The translations under genes and the position numbers were made by a program. From positions 1-33,937 of the forward strand of contig CAJUMA010000016.1 of the NCBI GenBank assembly GCA_910587065.1: 33,937 bases of DNA. Reading direction: 5' to 3'. The notes under the pieces were generated by a model. It was not told the DNA's origin. It worked only from the letters and a program-made list of their open reading frames with translations, and ran no database searches. Every line of letters starts with the position of its first letter. Positions within the stretch are counted from its first letter, which is position 1. This DNA comes from an uncultured Bacilli bacterium. GTDB lineage: Bacteria; Bacillota_I; Bacilli_A; RF39; UBA660. Positions 8,805 to 15,765 of the stretch are shown here, in pieces.

Positions 8805-9055
8805 TGTATAAAGTTATATGTGAAGTATCTTTTCCTGCTCTTGGAATCCAATTGGATATAAATATTCCTATAAATAAAACAGTTGAATATGTAACAAAAA
8901 TGCTTGATAAAATAATCCAAGAAAATGTATCAACAAAGTATCAAAGTAAACCAAACAGTATACTTGTAAATAAACGAACAGGTTCTGTCTATGATAAAAA
9001 TGTCTTAGTAAAGAATACTGATATTTGTAATGGAAGCAAGTTGACATATTATTAG
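8801..9055 (+). CDS. esaB: EsaB/YukD ubiquitin-like type VII secretion protein
   Basis: This small protein (84 aa) matches the YukD/EsaB family: a ubiquitin-like fold, here with the pattern VICEVSFPALGIQLDINIP near the start and a C-terminal ...CNGSKLTYY strand. Family members are small cytoplasmic components of type VIIb systems; in staphylococci EsaB affects secretion and gene expression. The start ATGATG overlaps the essC stop codon (ATGA), with GAGGAGG ten bases upstream, so translation is probably coupled to essC. Length is typical (about 80 aa). No terminator is seen after it. The next promoter lies only 30 bases on, so some read-through into the substrate genes is possible. Confidence 0.88.
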   Translation: MMYKVICEVSFPALGIQLDINIPINKTVEYVTKMLDKIIQENVSTKYQSKPNSILVNKRTGSVYDKNVLVKNTDICNGSKLTYY

Positions 9056-9086
9056 TGTCAACGACTGTGTATAATGTAAATAAATG

Positions 9087-9115
9087 TTTACTTTAAAAAA
9101 ATAATAAAATATAAT
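9087..9115 (+). promoter_or_regulatory. Promoter of the small substrate pair
   Basis: TTTACT at 9087-9092 and TATAAT at 9110-9115 are separated by 17 bases. The transcript would have a leader of about 45 bases before the AGAAGGAG site of the first gene. Confidence 0.6.
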
Positions 9116-9165
9116 ATATTTAGAATATGGAACAGTTCATATTAATAATAGAAGGAGAATGAAAT

Positions 9166-9555
9166 ATGGAATTTGAAATTTGCTATCCATCAAGTGTTCG
9201 CGGTTGGGAACCACGTAACAGTTTTAAAACTTTTCAAGTAAAAGAAAACGCTGGTGAAGAATTCGTTGCGGTTAATAACTGTGTAAAAAAATGTTGCACA
9301 GATATTGATGGAGTTATCCAATCTTTACAAACTTTAAGAACAAAGATGGGCGAAAACACTGGTACAACAAGTCAAATTGATAAAATTGTAAAAAGTCTTG
9401 GAGAAAAGAAACAAGATTTAATTACTAAAAATCAAGAATTAATTAATGCTTGTGAACAAGTTATTCAATACGTTTATGAAAATAAAACAAGTAAATCTCA
9501 AGAGGCAGGTGCAGTAGCAAATACAATTGCACAAATTGATATTTACAAAGGATAA
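9166..9555 (+). CDS. Type VII substrate-like small protein, module A (129 aa)
   Basis: I cannot place this protein in a named family with certainty. It has no signal peptide, is predicted to be mainly helical from about residue 33 to 118, and has an aromatic N-terminal segment (EICYP, GWEPR, SFKTFQ at residues 4-24). Several cysteines are present (6, 39, 43, 44, 96). It is encoded directly after essC-esaB and 18 bases before the second small protein, the usual place and spacing for secreted Esx-type partners. The classical WxG turn between two helices is not evident; GENTGTT at 62-68 may be the inter-helix turn. The whole protein recurs as the C-terminal module of the LysM fusion at 2225-3103. 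Strong AGAAGGAG ribosome site, suggesting high expression. Confidence 0.75.
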   Translation: MEFEICYPSSVRGWEPRNSFKTFQVKENAGEEFVAVNNCVKKCCTDIDGVIQSLQTLRTKMGENTGTTSQIDKIVKSLGEKKQDLITKNQELINACEQVIQYVYENKTSKSQEAGAVANTIAQIDIYKG

Positions 9556-9573
9556 TAGGAAGGAAGAGAAAAT

Positions 9574-9924
9574 ATGGCAGGAAGAGTAGCTGTAGATTAC
9601 GATATTGAAGAAGTAATCGCATTTTGTGAAGACGGTGCACAAACTGATATTCATAATCTAGTTTCGGATTTAGATAAATTGGCTCAAGAACTTGAAGATT
9701 GTCAAGATAAATTCCATTGTAAAGGTGGAGACAATGCAAATGCAGTTATAAAAATCTACAAAGGATTTGCTGATGCAATTGGGAAAAGTACAGGATTACA
9801 ATCAGGAAGTGGAGCTGCAGGGTTAGCAGTTGGAGCCGCAAGAATTGTTAATACTTGTTATTCAGAAGCAAGAGCAGATTTAAAGGCTCAAGAAGCAGCA
9901 CAGTATTCGGGATTAAATTTCTAA
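9574..9924 (+). CDS. WXG100-like small protein, module B (116 aa)
   Basis: This is a small helical protein resembling a WXG100/Esx helical hairpin. Two predicted helices (about residues 10-45 and 54-90) flank a turn with CQDKFHCKGG at 43-52, in the place where Esx proteins have W-x-G. The C-terminal part contains NTCYSEARADLKAQEAA. It has no signal peptide. It lies 18 bases after module A and before a strong terminator, so the two form a bicistron like esxA/esxB pairs. Its sequence is shared with the first ~100 residues of the SleB-hydrolase fusion at 12912-13760, where the CQDxFHxKG motif and CYSEA are both kept. Assignment as a type VII substrate rests on context, size and predicted fold; the WxG itself is missing. 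Confidence 0.75.
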   Translation: MAGRVAVDYDIEEVIAFCEDGAQTDIHNLVSDLDKLAQELEDCQDKFHCKGGDNANAVIKIYKGFADAIGKSTGLQSGSGAAGLAVGAARIVNTCYSEARADLKAQEAAQYSGLNF

Positions 9925-9949
9925 AGAGAAAACTTTGTTTTCTTTTTTT
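9925..9949 (+). terminator. Terminator after the small substrate pair
   Basis: A perfect seven-base-pair stem, AGAAAAC/GTTTTCT, with a three-base loop is followed directly by a T run. Confidence 0.85.
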
Positions 9950-9969
9950 CATGAAGTAATACATTATAA

Positions 9970-9998
9970 TTTACAATATTCTCCTTATTTGTTATAAT
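9970..9998 (+). promoter_or_regulatory. Promoter of the DENP-repeat gene
   Basis: TTTACA at 9970-9975 and TATAAT at 9993-9998 are separated by 17 bases. It closely resembles the promoter of the small substrate pair at 9087-9115. Confidence 0.65.
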
Positions 9999-10022
9999 TA
10001 ATATAATAAAAGGGTGAATGTG

Positions 10023-10970
10023 ATGAATAAATTTTTAAAAACGGCAAATAAAAGAATAGCTGAACTTATAAAAGACTTAAATGCTGATGCACAAGTAGCA
10101 TTAGACAAAGCTAACGAAGAAGAAAAAGGAAGAATAACTCTATCACTTTTGTATTACAAAATAATCTTACAAGGTTGTATTGCTTTTGAAGCAAATGTAA
10201 GCGATTATGTTAATGCTATTAAAGATTGTGCCATGGACGAAACAGACATTGCATTAATTTTAGATAAATATTGTGGAGAACCAGCTGTATCAATTAGTCT
10301 AGGTGATATTGAATTAGATGAAAATCCAGAAATCAACATAGATGTTAAAGACGTAAAAAATCCTGGAGATATTGAATTAGATGAAAATCCATTTATAGAC
10401 ATAGATGTTAAAGACGTTAAAACTGGTTCTGGTATAGAACTAGATGAGAATCCTCTAATAAATTTAGAAGTTCAAGATATATTTAATGACTTAGATATAG
10501 TATTAGATGAAAATCCATACATAGATATAGATGTTAAAGACGTAAAGAATCCAGGAGACATTGAGATGGATGAAAATCCTAAAATAAAGTTAGATATAAA
10601 AGAGATAAGAAATTTAGGCGACATTGAAATGGATGAAAATCCAAAGATTAACATTGATGTTAAAGATGTAAAGAATCTTGGAGATATCGAAATGGATGAA
10701 AATCCAGAAATCGACATAGATGTTAAAGAAGTAAAAAATCCTGGAGATATTGAAATAGACGAAAACCCTAAATTAAAAATAGATATAAAAGAAGTGGCAA
10801 ATGTTGATATAGAGCAAGAAAAGGATTCTTCCAATCTATTTGGAGCTCTAGATTTTAAAGTAAAAGAAAATTCAGCTCCTTATGTTTTTAATGCTGAAGA
10901 CTTTGAAAAGCAAGTAAAAGCCGAAAGAGAAGCAAAACGTAATAAAAAGATTCAAGAAGAAGATAATTAG
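10023..10970 (+). CDS. Acidic protein with eight 21-residue DENP repeats
   Basis: The family is not recognised. Start: ATG at 10023 behind AGGGTGA; an upstream in-frame GTG at 10014 is part of that ribosome site. Residues 1-93 are helical and contain three cysteines. Residues 94-261 are eight consecutive repeats of about 21 aa with the pattern GDIE(L/M)DENPxIxIDVKDVKN. Alternating hydrophobic residues with an Asn-Pro turn suggest two short beta strands per repeat. A basic/acidic helical tail (about 285-315) follows. There is no signal peptide or membrane segment, so the protein is cytoplasmic unless exported by the type VII machine. A diverged single repeat occurs in the 95-aa protein at 12545-12832, linking the two. 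A scaffold, chaperone or exported effector role are all open. Confidence 0.8.
   Translation: MNKFLKTANKRIAELIKDLNADAQVALDKANEEEKGRITLSLLYYKIILQGCIAFEANVSDYVNAIKDCAMDETDIALILDKYCGEPAVSISLGDIELDENPEINIDVKDVKNPGDIELDENPFIDIDVKDVKTGSGIELDENPLINLEVQDIFNDLDIVLDENPYIDIDVKDVKNPGDIEMDENPKIKLDIKEIRNLGDIEMDENPKINIDVKDVKNLGDIEMDENPEIDIDVKEVKNPGDIEIDENPKLKIDIKEVANVDIEQEKDSSNLFGALDFKVKENSAPYVFNAEDFEKQVKAEREAKRNKKIQEEDN
10302..10805 (+). repeat. Eight tandem 63-bp coding repeats
   Basis: The DENP-repeat region spans 504 bases, equal to eight units of 63 bases. Units 2 and 3 have lengths of 22 and 20 codons, which cancel out. Units 5-8 use methionine or isoleucine before DENP and are most alike; units 3 and 4 are the most diverged. 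Copy number may vary between strains by recombination. Confidence 0.9.
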
Positions 10971-10997
10971 AAAGTGTACAGTGTATGCTTTTTTTCT
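10971..10997 (+). terminator. Terminator after the DENP-repeat gene
   Basis: A nine-base-pair hairpin with two G-U pairs (AAAGTGTAC with GTATGCTTT around loop AGT) starts right after the stop codon and runs into a T-rich tail. Confidence 0.75.
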
Positions 10998-11053
10998 TTA
11001 ATATATAGAATAATTTAAATATTTTTGTTATCATCAAAATGTGGAGGCTTAAC

Positions 11054-12448
11054 ATGATATTTAAAAGAGTAGCAAAGTTTAAATTCAACAATAAAACTTA
11101 TCAAATGTTTTCATCTAAGAACAAGTTTGCCTTTTTAAGAGTAGAAAACGGCTTATATCATTATCCTACATTAGATGAATTTCAGAATATTGTATTTTTT
11201 CTTGAACAAGAACACTATGCAAAGTATAACGACAAACGTAAAGAGAAATATCAGTTCATGCCTTTTTTAAGTTTTAATGTCAAAAATAATATAAAAAAAG
11301 TAATGATAACATCATTATTAGTTATGTCGTGCCTAACAGGGTGTGGTCATGAACAAAGTGCAAAATCTTATTATTACGGCTATGAGCCATTAGATATATC
11401 TGTAACAAATGATATTGATGAATCGACCATTACAGATATATCGTATGCAAATGGATTTTATGAAACGGAAGACTTTGAATTACTTGAGTCATCTAAAATG
11501 ATAACTTTATATAATAATAAATATTTTGATAAACTATTTGGCTATTCAAATGTTTTAGAAAATGATGTTATTAAATCTATAGAATCAAATAAATCAATAC
11601 CTGATGATTATATTTATTACATAAATGAGTTTGTATTAACTATGGCTTCTTACTACGACTCACTAGATTTTAGGGTTTTTGATTATAATATAAAAAGTTT
11701 AGAGTTTGAAGTAAGATCACCAGATAATGTTGATTTTATTGCTAATGGGGCAGTTGCTTTTTATGATATAAATAATAATAAAATGATAATTTCAACAGAT
11801 ATTGATTTGGCTCATAACCCAAGATCAAGATTAATATTTAGGCACGAACTAGGACACTTATTCAACCATTTAAAAATTGAGAAAGATGGCTATTCTATAG
11901 ATTATTCCTTTAATGATGCAGGAAGAGGAACATACTTAAAAGAAGCTTTGGATGTAATTTTTACCACTGACCCATTTATGTATGATTATAAAGATCCAGA
12001 AATCACTGAAAATATGGGATATCCAATAATAACGAATATAGTAAGAGTATTAGTAGAATGTTCTGATTATGATATTCAAGAAAGTGTTTCTGCTAATGTT
12101 TATAATTTTCAAAATCACCTTAATTCTTACTTTGGTGAAGAATTAGATGCTAATATTATAGAAGAATTGATTGAACTACAGTGGATAGAGTATTCGGATG
12201 ATTTAATTAAGGTTAATGATGAAGATTATGAAGACTTATATGAATATGTTACAAAATTATATATAAAGAAAAATGTTAACCCAACTATGTCATATGATGA
12301 AATAAAAGAAAAAGAAACTACATTAAAAGACAAACTTTTACTTGGAGTTAGTCATGATGAATATGTATACATTAATATTGTAGAAGAAGTATTTAATAAT
12401 TATTTAAAAGAAAATAATATAACTAAGACTTTTATAAGAGTAATGTAA
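11054..12448 (+). CDS. Membrane-anchored zinc metallopeptidase-like protein (HELGH)
   Basis: The protein has 464 aa from the ATG at 11054, which has GGAGG six bases upstream. Residues 1-80 form a cytoplasmic-looking domain (FKFNNKTYQMF...). Residues about 80-96 are hydrophobic and end in LTGC at 94-97, which resembles a lipoprotein signal. The rest is probably extracytoplasmic and contains RHELGHLFNH with the zinc-binding H264-E265-x-x-H268 motif. A third zinc ligand is not certain; a Glu in LKEALD about 30 residues later is a candidate. It lies between the two repeat-protein genes of the type VII island. A role in processing or clearing secreted substrates is inferred from position. An internal ATG (codon 69) would give a classical lipoprotein start, so two forms are conceivable. 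Confidence 0.75.
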   Translation: MIFKRVAKFKFNNKTYQMFSSKNKFAFLRVENGLYHYPTLDEFQNIVFFLEQEHYAKYNDKRKEKYQFMPFLSFNVKNNIKKVMITSLLVMSCLTGCGHEQSAKSYYYGYEPLDISVTNDIDESTITDISYANGFYETEDFELLESSKMITLYNNKYFDKLFGYSNVLENDVIKSIESNKSIPDDYIYYINEFVLTMASYYDSLDFRVFDYNIKSLEFEVRSPDNVDFIANGAVAFYDINNNKMIISTDIDLAHNPRSRLIFRHELGHLFNHLKIEKDGYSIDYSFNDAGRGTYLKEALDVIFTTDPFMYDYKDPEITENMGYPIITNIVRVLVECSDYDIQESVSANVYNFQNHLNSYFGEELDANIIEELIELQWIEYSDDLIKVNDEDYEDLYEYVTKLYIKKNVNPTMSYDEIKEKETTLKDKLLLGVSHDEYVYINIVEEVFNNYLKENNITKTFIRVM

Positions 12449-12544
12449 AAAAGGAAAATAATTATGTCAATATCAAAAAAATAGCATTAGTTTTAATTTA
12501 TCTTTGGTATACTATAATTGGGTGGAAAGTAGAAGGAGAAATGT

Positions 12545-12832
12545 ATGGAAGAAAGCGGATCTGTTTATAACAATGAAAACTTAGTAATTAACAACATGAA
12601 TCCGAATTCACAACCAATCAATGATGTTGAAAAAGCTGATACCTCTGTTAGCGAAGAAGAAGAGGTTGGTGAACATGACATTGTTATTGAAGAAGACTTT
12701 CAAATAAATATGGATATTGCTGAAATTTCTGATTCAATGGCATTTAATGATTCTTCTTCTGAAGGAGAAAGTAATCAAATTAAAGAGGAAGTTAGTATTG
12801 GTACTGAGCAGTCAGGAAACATTACTTTTTAG
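12545..12832 (+). CDS. Small acidic protein with one diverged DENP-type repeat (95 aa)
   Basis: No known family is recognised. The protein is short, acidic and low in complexity, with no cysteine, signal peptide or membrane segment. Residues about 43-61 read EHDIVIEEDFQINMDIAEIS, which aligns with one 21-residue unit of the DENP-repeat protein at 10023-10970 (compare DIVLDENPYIDIDVKDV). Start: ATG at 12545 with AGAAGGAG six bases upstream; an out-of-frame ATG at 12541 is ignored. TATAAT at 12513-12518 is a good -10. It has its own terminator and lies directly before the hydrolase fusion gene. The shared unit suggests that both proteins bind the same partner, but this is inference. Confidence 0.7.
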   Translation: MEESGSVYNNENLVINNMNPNSQPINDVEKADTSVSEEEEVGEHDIVIEEDFQINMDIAEISDSMAFNDSSSEGESNQIKEEVSIGTEQSGNITF

Positions 12833-12864
12833 AAGGAGTTAGGATGTAAACCTAATTCCTTTTA
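12833..12864 (+). terminator. Terminator after the small acidic protein gene
   Basis: AAGGAGTTAGG pairs with CCTAATTCCTT (one G-T pair) around a seven-base loop, followed by TT-rich sequence. The eleven-base-pair stem is strong. Confidence 0.8.
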
Positions 12865-12867
12865 TAT

Positions 12868-12895
12868 TTGAAAAAGATTCGGTATATTATATAAT
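12868..12895 (+). promoter_or_regulatory. Promoter of the hydrolase fusion gene
   Basis: TTGAAA at 12868-12873 and TATAAT at 12890-12895 are 16 bases apart. The region directly follows the preceding terminator, and an AGGTGAT ribosome site comes next. Confidence 0.6.
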
Positions 12896-12911
12896 AATAA
12901 CAGGTGATTAT

Positions 12912-13760
12912 ATGAATCAAAATGTGGATTACGATTATGATGAAGTCATACAATTTTGCCAAGGTGCAGGACAAAACAGTATTAACGAACTTGCAAATAG
13001 CCTTAATGCTCTAAGTAATGAAATGGAATTATGCCAAGATGCCTTCCATTCAAAAGGAAATCAAATGGTTATTGGCGAAATCTACAATGCTTTTTCCTCT
13101 ATTATTGGTTCAACTTCTACTAACAGTGGAGTATCAGGACTAGATTCGGAATCAGCTAAAATATTAAATATATGTTATTCTGAAGCCATGAAAGATAAAA
13201 GTATTTTAGAGTCAGATCTTTTAGGAGGTGGCGGATCAAGTGTAACTTCGCAACCAAGCGATGTTAGCTCAAATCCCCAACAACCTTCTGAGCAAATGCC
13301 TACTCCAGAAGAACCAAAATCAGAGCCAACTCCCGGACCAACACCATCAAGTGGAGGAGCAATAGGTGGATCTTTATCTCCAGGGACAACAGCTAATACT
13401 TTCCCTGCTCAAGCTTATAATTTATCTGAACAAGAATATAGAGAATTTTGTGCAACTATATATGCTGAAGCTGCCGAAGGAAATGCTTACACTGTATCAG
13501 ACTCAATGGGGGTTGCTTCAGCTATTTTAAATCGCTTAGAATCAGGAAATTGGGGAGGAAATACCATAACAGATGTAATTTCCGCTCCAGGCCAATTTAG
13601 TGGTTATGGAAATCAAAATTCAAAGTTTGCGGCAGCTATGAATAATCCAGGCGTCATTCCACCTGAGATGCGTGCAGCTATAGATAGAGCTCTTGCAGGA
13701 GAAAGAAATACTAGGAGTGTAAGTTTCTCGGGAAATGGCATACACAACAGTTTTAGATAA
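12912..13760 (+). CDS. Type VII module B fused to a SleB/CwlJ-type cell-wall hydrolase
   Basis: The protein has 282 aa. Residues 1-105 are a paralogue of the WXG100-like module B protein at 9574-9924, keeping CQDAFHSKGN (41-50) and the ICYSEA block. A Gly/Ser/Pro-rich linker (about 106-165) follows. Residues about 170-282 match the SleB/CwlJ hydrolase family (Hydrolase_2), with IYAEAAEG containing Glu186, the probable catalytic acid, then ASAILNRLESG, ITDVISAPGQFSGY and the end IHNSF. SleB-type enzymes cleave peptidoglycan glycan strands (lytic transglycosylase activity in spore germination enzymes). No Sec signal peptide is present, although the substrate is outside the membrane. This supports export by the nearby EssC machine through the N-terminal module. 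Confidence 0.85.
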   Translation: MNQNVDYDYDEVIQFCQGAGQNSINELANSLNALSNEMELCQDAFHSKGNQMVIGEIYNAFSSIIGSTSTNSGVSGLDSESAKILNICYSEAMKDKSILESDLLGGGGSSVTSQPSDVSSNPQQPSEQMPTPEEPKSEPTPGPTPSSGGAIGGSLSPGTTANTFPAQAYNLSEQEYREFCATIYAEAAEGNAYTVSDSMGVASAILNRLESGNWGGNTITDVISAPGQFSGYGNQNSKFAAAMNNPGVIPPEMRAAIDRALAGERNTRSVSFSGNGIHNSFR

Positions 13761-13765
13761 TATTC

Positions 13766-13794
13766 TTGACAAAAGCAACATATAATAGTAATAT
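13766..13794 (+). promoter_or_regulatory. Promoter of the T-box/proS transcript
   Basis: TTGACA at 13766-13771 is followed after 17 bases by TAATAT at 13789-13794. A TATAAT at 13781 is only nine bases from TTGACA and is not at a workable distance. Confidence 0.55.
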
Positions 13795-13799
13795 CAAAG

Positions 13800-13998
13800 T
13801 AAATCAAGGACGAGGGCAAACGTTATTAAATTACTATATAAAGTGATTCTAGGATAGTGGAAACTAGATTATAAGTGTTAATAATTCCTACCTCCGAGTG
13901 AAATGTAAAGCATTTTCGGTAATAACCGTTATCAAATAAGAGAGAAATAAGGGATGGTACCGTGCAATCATGCACTCCTTGGGTATCATCTTTTTTTA
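13800..13998 (+). promoter_or_regulatory. T-box riboswitch controlling proS (proline, specifier CCU)
   Basis: This leader is a T-box, which senses uncharged tRNA and switches between terminator and antiterminator. Stem I has a GACGAGGG entry and a 3' strand reading CCT-A-CCTCC-GA, parallel to the specifier-A-stem-GA layout of known T-boxes. This gives specifier CCU (13887-13889), a proline codon. Stem III is CGGT-AATA-ACCG at 13917-13928. The conserved T-box sequence AAGGGATGGTACCGTG lies at about 13949-13964; its UGGU pairs with the ACCA end of tRNA-Pro. The terminator pairs GATGGTACC with GGGTATCATC around an inner GTGCA/TGCAC hairpin and ends in seven T residues (13991-13997). ProS follows at 14013, in agreement with the codon. 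Confidence 0.93.
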
Positions 13999-14012
13999 AA
14001 GGAGAGATTTAT

Positions 14013-15707
14013 ATGAAATTAAAAGGAAGTTATTTTTATACGCTAAGAGAAGATGCAAAAGATGAAGATTCTAAATCAGGCAACCTTCTTGTAAGAAGTG
14101 GAATGATCAAAAAAACTAGTGCAGGAGTTTATATGATGCTGCCTTTAGGCCTTAGAGTTGTAAATAAGATAAAGAAAATTATAAAAGAGGAGATTGATGA
14201 AACAGGAGCACAAGAACTTTTAATGCCATCGCTTATACCAAGTGAGATATATGAATCATGTGGCAGACTAAGTGCCTTTGGTAATTCTATGTTTCATCTT
14301 AATGATCGTGCCAATCATGCCATGGTTCTAGGGCCAACTCATGAAGAATTATTTACGATTGCTGCTAAGAGTATGGTAAATAGTTATAAAGATTTACCAT
14401 TCACTTTATATCAAACAGCCGATAAATTTAGAGATGAAGCTCGTCCAAGATATGGTCTTATCAGAGTAAAAGAATTTATTATGAAAGATGCTTATTCATT
14501 TGATAAAGATGTAGATGGTCTTGATATTTCATACAACAAAATGTTCAAAGCTTATAACAAAATATTCGATAGGTGCAAGATAGATTACAAGATTGTTCGT
14601 GCGGATGTTGGAGCAATGGGTGGGTCACTTTCAGAAGAGTACCAAGCAATAACAGACATTGGGGAAGACACACTTGTTTTATGTGATAATTGTAATTATG
14701 CATCTAATATGGAAGTGGCTAAACATACAATAATAGATGATAAAGAAGCTGAACTAACTTTAGAATTAGTCGAAACTCCACACAAAGAGACTATTGAAGA
14801 AGTAGCATCTTATTTAGGCCTAAAATCATCTAAAACAGTAAAAGCTTTACTTATGAATGTTAATGAAGAATTAGTAGTATTTTTCATAAGAGGAGATCGC
14901 GAATTTAACGAATCAAAAGCCTGTAAATTATTCAATGTATCTGAAATTAATTTTGCTAATGATGAACTTATTGCCAAGAGTAATGCTGTTCCAGGCTACA
15001 CCGGACCAATAGACTTAAATGCTAAAATAATAATTGATAATGAGATACTTGCAATGAAAAATTTTGTTGTCGGTGCTAATAAGGAAGGATATCATTATAA
15101 AAATGTTAATATCAAAGACTTTAAATATGATGAGTCTGCTGATATAAGTTGCGTAATAGAAGGAGATGTTTGCCCAAACTGTGGTGGGTCTTTATATTTT
15201 AAAAAAGGAATTGAGATAGGCAATTTATTTAAACTTGGAACAAAATATTCAGAGCATTTAGGTTTGAATTACTTAGATGAGGAAAATAAAGAAAATCCAG
15301 TTATTATGGGAAGCTATGGAATAGGTGTTGGGAGGATACTTGCTGCTGTTTGTGAACAACACAATGATGATTCGGGATTAATTTTGCCAATGTCAATTGC
15401 GCCATATCAAGTATCAATTGTTTTGATTAGTGGAAAAGATGAAGTAGCTTTAAATTATGCTAATAAGTTACATGATGACTTAGAAGATAATGGGGTTGAA
15501 GTTTTACTTGATGATCGTGATGAACGACCAGGGGTTAAGTTTAATGATATGGATTTAATCGGTATTCCAATAAGAATTACTATTGGTAAAAGTTTAACTA
15601 ATGGAGAGGTAGAAATAAAATTAAGAAATAAACAAGAATCAATTAATATTAAAACAACTGAAATAATTGATTATGTTAAGAACAAAATTAAAGAAGAGTT
15701 AAATTAA
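14013..15707 (+). CDS. proS: Prolyl-tRNA synthetase (bacterial type with editing insertion)
   Basis: ProRS charges tRNA-Pro with proline. The product of 564 aa matches the bacterial class (E. coli has 572 aa). Visible signatures: class II motif 1 and 2 regions (MLPLGLRVVNKI, then TLYQTADKFRDEARPRYGLIRVKEFIMKDAYSF shared by bacterial ProRS enzymes), and motif 3 GSYGIGVGRILAA. The middle (about residues 225-385) holds the INS editing domain that removes alanine, with the VKALLM and GYTGPIDL blocks. An anticodon-binding domain follows at about 465-560. The ATG at 14013 behind AAAGGAGAG is used; an in-frame GTG at 13962 lies inside the T-box terminator and is not a start. Expression is controlled by the proline T-box. 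Confidence 0.97.
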   Translation: MKLKGSYFYTLREDAKDEDSKSGNLLVRSGMIKKTSAGVYMMLPLGLRVVNKIKKIIKEEIDETGAQELLMPSLIPSEIYESCGRLSAFGNSMFHLNDRANHAMVLGPTHEELFTIAAKSMVNSYKDLPFTLYQTADKFRDEARPRYGLIRVKEFIMKDAYSFDKDVDGLDISYNKMFKAYNKIFDRCKIDYKIVRADVGAMGGSLSEEYQAITDIGEDTLVLCDNCNYASNMEVAKHTIIDDKEAELTLELVETPHKETIEEVASYLGLKSSKTVKALLMNVNEELVVFFIRGDREFNESKACKLFNVSEINFANDELIAKSNAVPGYTGPIDLNAKIIIDNEILAMKNFVVGANKEGYHYKNVNIKDFKYDESADISCVIEGDVCPNCGGSLYFKKGIEIGNLFKLGTKYSEHLGLNYLDEENKENPVIMGSYGIGVGRILAAVCEQHNDDSGLILPMSIAPYQVSIVLISGKDEVALNYANKLHDDLEDNGVEVLLDDRDERPGVKFNDMDLIGIPIRITIGKSLTNGEVEIKLRNKQESINIKTTEIIDYVKNKIKEELN

Positions 15708-15765
15708 AATATTTGAAAAAAACATATTTTTATGGTAGTATAAGTTTTTAAAGAGGGAGAGTATT

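Noticed and set aside
10302..10805. Possible CRISPR array from the regular 63-base spacing
   Set aside because: The units have no unique spacers and no hairpin-type repeat, and they keep an open frame; this is a coding repeat.
10205..10834. Minus-strand frames opposite the DENP repeats, with repeated SISGFSS-type segments
   Set aside because: Their apparent repeats are only the complement of the 63-base units of the real gene.
13962..14012. Upstream GTG start for proS
   Set aside because: It lies inside the T-box terminator hairpin, has no ribosome site, and would add 17 residues not found in ProRS enzymes.
15706..15731. AAAATAT/ATATTTT hairpin after proS as a terminator
   Set aside because: The stem is all A-T with a long loop and overlaps a better promoter; it is too weak to call.
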